11,211 nt of DNA from an uncultured Eubacteriales bacterium. GTDB lineage: Bacteria > Bacillota > Clostridia > Lachnospirales > Lachnospiraceae. The stretch spans positions 1 to 11,211 of the forward strand of contig ONXW01000225.1 in the NCBI GenBank assembly GCA_900321915.1. The letters are read 5' to 3'. A program made the position numbers and the translations under genes. Positions 6,363-11,211 of this stretch are shown piece by piece (the stretch's first letter is position 1; each line of letters begins with the position of its first letter). Under the pieces are notes generated by a model. It did no database searches. It was given only the letters and a program-made list of their open reading frames with translations, and had not been told where the DNA came from.

Positions 6363-7823
6363 TCATGAAAAATGCTCCGTATACCAGGCAGACTGCTTTG
6401 AAAGCTCTTCATTCAGCTTATCGAACCCCATGCGCTCCGCCAGGGTCTTTTCTCCGGAGAACAGGTTTGTCCCCAGGCCCAGACGGTTTCCGGGAATCTC
6501 AAACCCTATGGCCGCTAGAACCGTCGGCAGCATGTCCATGGGCGTAAATATCCGGTTCACATTTCCCGGCCTCCCGTCCGCTGCCGCCGGCGTGACGGCC
6601 GGATTCAGGAAGCAGTTGTATATGGGACGGTCATAATAACTGAGGCCTTCCACCATATATGTGTCCATCCGCGGATGATCCCCGGTCACTACAACCGCCG
6701 TATCCCGGAGGGATGGCTGCTGCGCGCACCAGTCCAGGAATTCCGCGAGCTGCCGGTCCGCGCAGGCCACGATATTTTCCGCGTCGGTATCGAACTCATG
6801 CCTGCAGAGGGGACAGCGGTACCCGCTGACAAAATGGGTGTCCACCGTCAGCATGGCAAACTGGAAAGGGGCGTCCCCCGCGGCGAGGCGGAGAATCTCC
6901 CTCTTAGCCAGGCGGTACAGGTGCCGGTCTTCAAATCCCCACCACTCGTAATAATCCTTCGGGATATCCCCCCGCTCCCGGGCGGTATACAGGTCAAAAA
7001 TCTCATAGCCGCCGTGCTGCTCAAAAAAAGCTTTCCGGGCGCCGAAGGCCGCGTCGGACCCGCACATGAACTCCTGCCGGTATCCTTTTTCCCGCAGGAT
7101 ATCCCCCAGCGTTACGACCCCGCCCGCGTAGTTCTCATCCAGGTGCCTCAGGTACGGTCCCAGGGGAAATGCGAACGGCACACCGGAATTCATGGCAAAG
7201 ATGGCTCCCATGGTCCATCCGGTCCCCGCGGTGTTGTGGGCCCCGCCCAGCTTCTCCGTATCGGAAAAATGGATGTTTTCCGCTGAAAGCCTCGTCATGT
7301 TCGGAATGTGGTTGACCGACTGCCTGCCGCCCTGCGCGGCGGACGCGAAATCAGATTCCATCCCTTCCATGTAAATCATGATCAGGTTCCGCGGTTTTGT
7401 CCCCTTCGCGGGGGCAATGTCAATCTGCCCCGGGTCCCTGTATTCCTTCTCATAAATATCCGTCTTCTTCCTTCTGAGGCTGAAGAACTCGGACGCCCTG
7501 AGGCTCCTGTCCGCGTACAGGATGCCCCCCGCAATCAGGAGGAGTACGGCGGCAAAAAGAAAGCCCCGGGTCTTCCCGGAGAAGGACGGCGCCATAAAGA
7601 ACAGGGCGGCGTCCGAAAGAAATGCCGCAAGGAGCGCGGGGAAAAGCCCCCGCACCGCCCGGATCACCGTATCCCCGCCGGTTCCCTCCAGGGGCAGCAC
7701 AGCGGTGTAAAACACCTGCTCCGCCTTCGCTCCGTAGGTCCTGTTAAAATACCGCACGCCGCCGATAAGGAGCGCGGCCAGAAGGATCAGGAGTCCCATG
7801 CCCAGTTTATAGAACAGTATCAT
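6363..7823 (-). CDS. OpgB/MdoB-like phosphoglycerol transferase (LtaS/sulfatase superfamily)
   Basis: This 486-residue membrane enzyme has about three N-terminal helices (near 6-27, 58-78, 86-104) and an extracytoplasmic alkaline-phosphatase-fold domain from about 145. Motifs: NLIMIYMEGMES (146-157) with the metal-ligand Glu153; HNTAGTGWTMG (196-206), which holds the nucleophile Thr; VDTHF (327-331) and the metal-binding TGDHPRMD (380-387). The wording around GTGWTMGAI, GYRCPLC and YYDRPIYNCFLNP is much closer to E. coli OpgB (phosphoglycerol transferase I) than to LtaS, although E. coli OpgB is far longer (763 residues). The likely reaction moves sn-glycerol-1-phosphate from phosphatidylglycerol to a glycan; the acceptor here is unknown. 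Its ATG overlaps the stop of the lysozyme-like gene (7820-7823). Confidence 0.9.
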   Translation of the reverse strand: MILFYKLGMGLLILLAALLIGGVRYFNRTYGAKAEQVFYTAVLPLEGTGGDTVIRAVRGLFPALLAAFLSDAALFFMAPSFSGKTRGFLFAAVLLLIAGGILYADRSLRASEFFSLRRKKTDIYEKEYRDPGQIDIAPAKGTKPRNLIMIYMEGMESDFASAAQGGRQSVNHIPNMTRLSAENIHFSDTEKLGGAHNTAGTGWTMGAIFAMNSGVPFAFPLGPYLRHLDENYAGGVVTLGDILREKGYRQEFMCGSDAAFGARKAFFEQHGGYEIFDLYTARERGDIPKDYYEWWGFEDRHLYRLAKREILRLAAGDAPFQFAMLTVDTHFVSGYRCPLCRHEFDTDAENIVACADRQLAEFLDWCAQQPSLRDTAVVVTGDHPRMDTYMVEGLSYYDRPIYNCFLNPAVTPAAADGRPGNVNRIFTPMDMLPTVLAAIGFEIPGNRLGLGTNLFSGEKTLAERMGFDKLNEELSKQSAWYTEHFS

Positions 7824-8503
7824 GTCTCCTCCCCTTCCGTCTCCATCGTCCAGAACTCCCCGGCCTCATACAGTTTGACCAGGGGGACGTAAAACATATT
7901 GCCGTACTTGTACCGCCAGCCCCCGTTGGCCCGGATGGCTACAGGATTCGGATAAACCTCTTTTACGCCGCCGGATTTTTCCAGGGCGTAGGCCTCCGCC
8001 AGCGCCTGGGTATGCTTTCCCCCGTTGCGGCTTACATAGTCGAGATACCCGGGTCCGTAATTGTACGCCTGCAGTATCGTGTCAAAATCCACGTCCTTGC
8101 CCGCGGCAATGTCCAGCAGCTCTTTGAAATAGCTGCAGCCCTGCTCGATAGACTCTTCGGTTCCCAGGGAATTCGGGCGTTTTCCCAGGGATTCGCTGGA
8201 CTGCATCACGTCATCGCCCTTCCCGCCTGACTCCACCGCCAGGATTGCCATCAGCCAGCTGCTGTATTCCGAAATCCCATAGGCTTCGGCATAACTCTCC
8301 ACCATGGGACGATGTGCCAGGACCTCTTCCGGGAAGGTAGAGTTCTGCTTTTTCCAGCGCATGACGAAAAAGCCGCCCGCTGTCATCAAAAGAAGCAGCA
8401 GGACGGCTGCCAGCGCGAAAACCCGTTTCCAGAGTATTCTTTTTTTCCGGCGCCGCTTCTGCGCCGGTTTCTTCGGGGCCCCGGCCCTTCGTTTTTTATG
8501 CAT
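7820..8503 (-). CDS. Membrane-anchored lysozyme-like protein
   Basis: This is a 227-residue protein with a very basic cytoplasmic N-terminus (residues 1-27, many K/R), one membrane helix (about 28-49), and an outside domain of the lysozyme-like (PF13702, CwlT-type) family. The domain shows WLMAILAVESGGKGDDVMQ with the candidate catalytic Glu91, SSESLG (102-107), a SIEQGCSYFKELLD helix and AYNYGPGYLDYV (146-157), all hallmarks of this muramidase/transglycosylase group. It probably cuts peptidoglycan glycan strands at the membrane surface. The start lies only 8 bases after the glmS stop with a weak AGG site, so it depends on read-through from glmS. Similar proteins occur in mobile-element (Tn916-like) transfer loci, but nothing else here suggests an integrated element. 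Confidence 0.88.
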   Translation of the reverse strand: MHKKRRAGAPKKPAQKRRRKKRILWKRVFALAAVLLLLLMTAGGFFVMRWKKQNSTFPEEVLAHRPMVESYAEAYGISEYSSWLMAILAVESGGKGDDVMQSSESLGKRPNSLGTEESIEQGCSYFKELLDIAAGKDVDFDTILQAYNYGPGYLDYVSRNGGKHTQALAEAYALEKSGGVKEVYPNPVAIRANGGWRYKYGNMFYVPLVKLYEAGEFWTMETEGEET

Positions 8504-8511
8504 AAAACCTG

Positions 8512-10350
8512 TTATTCTACCGTTACGCTCTTCGCCAGATTTCTCGGCTTATCCACATCCAGGCCCCTGGCCACGCTGACATAGTACGCCAGCAGCTGCA
8601 GCGGGATAACAGACAGGCTCGCCGCAAAGCAGGGGTCGGTGTTCGGCACATACACCGTGAAATCAGCTGTATCTTCAATCGAATAGTTTCCGTAGGTGGT
8701 CAGTCCCATGAGATAGCCGCCGCGGCTCTTGATCTCCACCATATTGCTGATCATCTTCTCGTAAAGCTCAGGCTGCGTCAGGATGCAGACAGTCAGGATG
8801 CCCGGCTCGATAAGGCTGATGGCGCCGTGCTTCAGCTCACCCGCAGCGTACGCTTCCGAGTGGATGTAGCTGACCTCCTTGAATTTCAGGGAGCCCTCCA
8901 GGCCCGCGCTGGAATCCAGCCCGCGGCCGATAAAGAATACATCCTGTGCGTTTGCCCGCTTTGAGGCAAACCACTGGATCCTCTCCTTGTCCGCCAGGAC
9001 CTTCTCTATCTTCTCCGGAAGCGTTTTAAGCTCCGCGATCTTGGCCCGGTAATCCTCCTCCCCGAGGGTGCCCCGGATTCGGCCGAACTCCATGGCAATG
9101 GCATACATGGCGATGAGCTGCGCCGAATAGGCTTTCGTAGTCGCCACAGCGATCTCCGGCCCCGCCAGCGTATAGAAGATATGGTCCGCTTCCCGGGCGA
9201 TGGTGGAACCCACCACATTGACAATGGCCAGGGTCTGGTTGCCCTGCCGTTTTGCCTCCCGGAGCGCCGCCAGGCTGTCCGCGGTCTCCCCGGACTGGCT
9301 GACGATGATCACCAGCGCCTTCGGATCCAGGATCGGGTTCCTGTAGCGGAATTCGGAGGCATATTCCACACGGACGGGAATCCGTGCAAGCTTCTCAATG
9401 ACGTACTGGCCCACCGCTCCCACATGGTAGGCGGATCCGCAGGCCACAACGTGGATGGCGCTGATATCCTTCACATCATCCTCGGAAAGGCCCATCTCGG
9501 CCAGGCTGATGCGGTCCTCCCGGAGGACTGCCCCCAGGGTATCCTTCACCGCCTTCGGCTGCTCATAGATCTCCTTCATCATGAAATGCTCAAAGCCGCC
9601 CTTCTCCGCGGCTTCCGCATCCCACAGGACCTCTGTCGTTTCCTTCTCAATCTTGTCCCCGTTCAGGTCATAGAAGGAAATATCGCCTTCCTTCAGGCAT
9701 GCCATCTCCAGGTTTCCGATATAGTACACGTTCCGCGTATACTTCAGGATAGCCGTCACATCAGACGCCAGGTAGGCCTCCCCGTCCTTCAGCCCCATGA
9801 TCATCGGGTTCTCCTTGCGGGCAACCCAGATTTCCCCGGGGTGGTCCCGGAACATGACCGCAAGCGCGTAAGATCCGCGGACGCGGACCATGGTCTTGGC
9901 CAGGGCGTCGATGGGACCGATATTATACTTTTTGTAATAATAATCCACCAGGTTGACCAGCACTTCCGTATCGGTTTCGGAATAGAACTGATATCCGTGC
10001 CGGAGGAGCTTCTCCCGCAGCTCCTGGTAGTTTTCAATAATCCCGTTGTGCACGCCGGAGATCTCTCCCCCGGTGCTGGTGTGGGGATGGGCGTTGGTCT
10101 CGGACGGTTCCCCGTGGGTAGCCCAACGGGTATGCCCGATACCGCAGCATCCCTTCATGGACGCGCCGTCGTTGGTCTTCTCCGCCAGTACCGAAAGCCT
10201 TCCCTTGGCCCGGACCACATCGATGGTTCCCTCATCGTTCCGAATCGCAAGGCCCGCAGAATCATAACCCCGGTATTCCAGCTTCCGGAGTCCCTCCATC
10301 AGGATTGGTCCCGCCTGCTTTTTTCCGACATATCCTACAATTCCACACAT
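8512..10350 (-). CDS. glmS: Glutamine--fructose-6-phosphate aminotransferase (isomerising)
   Basis: This 612-residue cytosolic enzyme makes glucosamine-6-phosphate from fructose-6-phosphate and glutamine, the first committed step to UDP-GlcNAc. The N-terminal glutaminase domain starts MCGIVGYVG with the nucleophile Cys2 and shows EYRGYDSAG, GHTRWATHG and VHNGIIEN. Two SIS sugar-isomerase domains follow: the first with VVACGSAYHVG and VSQSGETADS, the second with FFIGRGLD and SYIHSEAYAAGELKHG. The C-terminus DKPRNLAKSVTVE is the classic active-site tail. Full family length and no defects are seen. The leader carries a glmS ribozyme. No terminator separates it from the lysozyme-like gene, which begins 8 bases on, so it heads a likely four-gene unit. 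Confidence 0.98.
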   Translation of the reverse strand: MCGIVGYVGKKQAGPILMEGLRKLEYRGYDSAGLAIRNDEGTIDVVRAKGRLSVLAEKTNDGASMKGCCGIGHTRWATHGEPSETNAHPHTSTGGEISGVHNGIIENYQELREKLLRHGYQFYSETDTEVLVNLVDYYYKKYNIGPIDALAKTMVRVRGSYALAVMFRDHPGEIWVARKENPMIMGLKDGEAYLASDVTAILKYTRNVYYIGNLEMACLKEGDISFYDLNGDKIEKETTEVLWDAEAAEKGGFEHFMMKEIYEQPKAVKDTLGAVLREDRISLAEMGLSEDDVKDISAIHVVACGSAYHVGAVGQYVIEKLARIPVRVEYASEFRYRNPILDPKALVIIVSQSGETADSLAALREAKRQGNQTLAIVNVVGSTIAREADHIFYTLAGPEIAVATTKAYSAQLIAMYAIAMEFGRIRGTLGEEDYRAKIAELKTLPEKIEKVLADKERIQWFASKRANAQDVFFIGRGLDSSAGLEGSLKFKEVSYIHSEAYAAGELKHGAISLIEPGILTVCILTQPELYEKMISNMVEIKSRGGYLMGLTTYGNYSIEDTADFTVYVPNTDPCFAASLSVIPLQLLAYYVSVARGLDVDKPRNLAKSVTVE

Positions 10351-10362
10351 AAAACAGATTTT

Positions 10363-10390
10363 CTCCTTTCACCTCCGCGCATTTATGCGC
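10363..10390 (-). promoter_or_regulatory. glmS ribosome-binding region with adjacent hairpin
   Basis: On the minus strand GGAGGTG (10370-10376) and AGGAG (10363-10367) precede the ATG; the nearer one is 12 bases from it, a long spacing. Touching the first is a short hairpin, GCGCA (10386-10390, read as TGCGC on plus) with its partner at 10377-10381 and a 4-base loop. It could hold the site open or closed after ribozyme action. Confidence 0.5.
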
Positions 10391-10400
10391 ACGCTTTTAA

Positions 10401-10571
10401 GGAAAGGCCTGCTTTCCGGCAGTCTTTCCCTGTCCAGTGAAGGAGAAAACCTCTGTTACGGTGTTGATTCCGCTTTTTGCTTTTTCTCTGACGGCTCACT
10501 ACGCCGTGACAGCATCCGCCGAGTCTTTCGATCGCTGTCATACCTCGTCAACCAATTACGGTCCTGGCGCT
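10401..10571 (-). ncRNA. glmS ribozyme (glucosamine-6-phosphate-activated self-cleaving riboswitch)
   Basis: The minus strand holds the conserved core in order. AGCGCC begins at 10571, with cleavage expected between A10571 and G10570. GTTGACGAGG lies at 10543-10552, the TCGAAAGACTCGGCGGATG block at about 10513-10531, and the P3-like hairpin ACGGC/GCCGT at 10491-10507. A TGACAGC/GCTGTCA stem (10507-10513, 10534-10540) encloses the GATCGA...CGGCGGAT loop as in known glmS ribozymes. Farther 3' a GGAAAG...CTTTCC stem-loop (10401-10429) probably belongs to the peripheral P4 region; the 3' limit is approximate. In Firmicutes, GlcN6P acts as coenzyme for cleavage and the shortened mRNA is degraded by RNase J1, lowering glmS expression. 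It lies about 35 bases after the predicted start of transcription and about 220 bases before the start codon. Confidence 0.95.
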
Positions 10572-10612
10572 AGCAGGTCTCCCCTCTTCCTCCGGGATTC
10601 CTGTTTGGGAAA

Positions 10613-10641
10613 AATATAACATACCTTCCGGAACCGCACAA
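10613..10641 (-). promoter_or_regulatory. Sigma-A-type promoter for glmS
   Basis: The minus strand reads TTGTGC (10636-10641), a 17-base spacer and TATATT (10613-10618). The expected start near 10606 leaves a leader of about 35 bases before the ribozyme cleavage site, in keeping with other glmS ribozymes. Confidence 0.75.
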
Positions 10642-10670
10642 CGAAAGATATTCTTAACGTTATTGTCACA

Positions 10671-10726
10671 AAAGAAGGTCCATGCAAAAGCTCCTGTCGG
10701 GCAAGCTTCTGCATGGACCTTTTTTT
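10671..10726. terminator. Bidirectional terminator-like hairpin upstream of the glmS promoter
   Basis: The 10-bp arms GGTCCATGCA / TGCATGGACC (10677-10686, 10710-10719) are followed inward by one mismatch and AAGCT/AGCTT (10688-10692, 10704-10708) around an 11-base loop. A T7 run follows on plus (10720-10726), and TTCTTTT follows on minus. Because fba and glmS both read leftward, it can serve as a second terminator for fba just ahead of the glmS promoter. Confidence 0.85.
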
Positions 10727-10737
10727 GTGGTTTACCG

Positions 10738-10773
10738 TGAACAGGTTCTGATATTTTCCATGAACAGTTTCTG
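10738..10773. repeat. Imperfect 13-bp direct repeat
   Basis: TGAACAGGTTCTG (10738-10750) and TGAACAGTTTCTG (10761-10773) differ at one base and are offset by 23 bases, about two helical turns. They lie between the two terminator-like hairpins. Confidence 0.6.
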
Positions 10774-10801
10774 TTACTCTTTCAAATGACAGTAACAGAA
10801 A
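10768..10801. other. Central hairpin in the fba-glmS spacer
   Basis: TTTCTGTTACT (10768-10778) and AGTAACAGAAA (10791-10801) pair perfectly over 11 bp around a 12-base loop. It abuts the fba-proximal hairpin directly. No T-run follows on either strand, so it is not itself a standard terminator. Confidence 0.7.
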
Positions 10802-10846
10802 GTCCCCCTCCAAAAGCTTGCCCGACAGGAGCTTTTGGAGGGGGAC
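10802..10846. terminator. Strong hairpin downstream of fba, probable terminator
   Basis: A perfect 17-bp stem (10802-10818 with 10830-10846) closes an 11-base loop (10819-10829) about 48 bases after the fba stop. The tract after it on the minus strand is weak (TTTCTGTT), so termination may be incomplete; the second hairpin at 10671-10726 may finish the job. With a one-base bulge at 10847 the stem can extend by eight more pairs (AACAGAAA 10794-10801 with TTTCTGTT 10848-10855). Confidence 0.75.
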
Positions 10847-10850
10847 CTTT

Positions 10851-10882
10851 CTGTTATTCTGTTATTCTGTTATTCCGTTATA
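10851..10882. repeat. Short tandem repeat of CTGTTATT
   Basis: Three exact copies of the 8-mer CTGTTATT (10851-10874) and a degenerate fourth, CCGTTATA (10875-10882), lie directly after the fba stop codon. The CTGTTA word recurs in the neighbouring hairpin arms, so slippage or duplication of that arm is a likely origin. Confidence 0.85.
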
Positions 10883-10894
10883 CAGTTAAACTGA

Positions 10895-11211
10895 TCAGAT
10901 CTTTCCGTCAGAACCGAGAACGTTCTTAATCTTGTGCGCAACGATAGCCTTGACGTTTGCTCTGCCGTCGCCGATGTACTGTCTCGGGTCGAAGTGATCC
11001 GGATGCTCAACGAAGTGCTTGCGGATTCCGGCGGTCATGCCGAGACGAAGGTCGGAGTCGATGTTGATCTTGCAGACCGCACGGCGTGCAGCCTCACGCA
11101 GCTGATCTTCCGGAACGCCGATGGCATCCTTGAGGGCGCCGCCGTTCTCGTTGATGATCTTGACATATTCCTGCGGAACAGAGGAAGAACCGTGAAGAAC
11201 GATCGGGAAGC
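10895..11211 (-). CDS. fba: Class II fructose-bisphosphate aldolase, 3' part
   Basis: These are the C-terminal 104 residues; the 5' end lies beyond the right edge. The enzyme cleaves fructose-1,6-bisphosphate to DHAP and glyceraldehyde-3-phosphate in glycolysis, using zinc. The sequence shows FPIVLHGSSSVPQEYV (the substrate-binding GSSxVP loop), KINIDSDLRLGMTAGIRK (the N-x-D-S/T-D phosphate-binding motif) and the C-terminal HPDHFDPRQYIGDGRANVKAIVAHKIKNVLGSDGKI of the roughly 307-residue clostridial type. Its codons favour GTT, CTT and CGT more than the neighbouring genes do, as expected for a highly expressed gene. Hairpins for termination lie downstream at 10802-10846 and 10671-10726. Confidence 0.96.
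   Translation of the reverse strand, partial: FPIVLHGSSSVPQEYVKIINENGGALKDAIGVPEDQLREAARRAVCKINIDSDLRLGMTAGIRKHFVEHPDHFDPRQYIGDGRANVKAIVAHKIKNVLGSDGKI

Larger units (their letters stand above)
10685..10837. repeat. Exact 24-bp inverted repeat shared by two neighbouring hairpins
   Basis: Bases 10685-10708 are the exact reverse complement of 10814-10837. The shared core is AAGCT, an 11-base CCTGTCGGGCA loop, and AGCTT. Each copy sits at the tip of its own longer hairpin, while the outer stems differ (CATGCA in one, CCCCTCCAA in the other). Both hairpins also end in GGTCC/GGACC-like borders. Confidence 0.9.

Noticed and set aside
7820..8503. Lysozyme-like gene as a sign of a conjugative element
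   Set aside because: Related proteins occur in Tn916-like loci, but here the neighbours are chromosomal envelope genes and no integrase, relaxase or VirB4/FtsK-like gene is present in the window.
9181..10440. Long open frame on the plus strand opposite glmS (also 3309-4457 opposite the sugar kinase and 4961-5875 opposite alr)
   Set aside because: They are antisense shadows of well-identified conserved genes in GC-rich DNA, with no protein-family features and no ribosome sites.
10556..10813. 85-codon minus-strand open frame across the twin-hairpin spacer
   Set aside because: It covers a terminator, the glmS promoter and the ribozyme cleavage site; its sequence is low-quality and has no convincing ribosome site.
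10677..10846. Inverted repeats read as a CRISPR or as IS ends
   Set aside because: There are only two copies, in opposite orientation, with no regular spacers, no transposase between them and no target-site duplication that I could see.

Overview
The window looks like part of the chromosome of a fairly GC-rich Gram-positive Firmicute (class Clostridia, probably Lachnospiraceae-like). This rests on the protein style, a glmS ribozyme ahead of glmS (a Firmicute-type regulator), strong Shine-Dalgarno sites, and rho-independent hairpin terminators. The species cannot be named from the sequence. Apart from the purC tail at the left edge, every gene lies on the minus strand.

Left to right: (1) the 3' end of purC (+) meets a minus-strand gene for a small Thr/Glu-rich lipoprotein at a bidirectional terminator (431-476). 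(2) Next is a secreted SH3b-domain protein with its own likely -10 box. (3) A compact minus-strand operon, alr -> HddA-like GHMP sugar kinase -> MFS transporter -> 130-residue membrane protein, has ATGA stop/start overlaps at two junctions and a good sigma-A-type promoter at 5689-5716. (4) A 160-base non-coding gap (5716-5875) holds two hairpins and a terminator whose T-run lies on the PLUS strand, although no plus-strand gene precedes it. (5) A second minus-strand block follows, glmS -> lysozyme-like membrane-anchored protein -> OpgB/MdoB-like phosphoglycerol transferase -> GtrA-like membrane protein, with gaps of 8, -4 and 52 bases. (6) The glmS leader carries a sigma-A promoter and an unmistakable glmS ribozyme (cleavage expected at 10571/10570). 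(7) Between glmS and the 3' end of fba (class II fructose-bisphosphate aldolase, cut by the right edge) is a repeat-rich spacer: two terminator-like hairpins whose central 24 bases are exact reverse complements of each other, a third hairpin between them, and an 8-bp tandem repeat.

The two operons share a cell-envelope theme: glucosamine-6-phosphate for peptidoglycan (GlmS), D-alanine (Alr), a possible activated heptose or similar sugar (HddA-like kinase), muralytic activity (lysozyme-like), phosphoglycerol decoration of a glycan (OpgB-like), and lipid-linked sugar handling (GtrA). Because the ribozyme lies on the common leader and no terminator is visible before gtrA, glucosamine-6-phosphate levels may control the whole four-gene unit and not glmS alone; that is an inference. 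I see no phage, IS element, tRNA, rRNA or CRISPR in the window.
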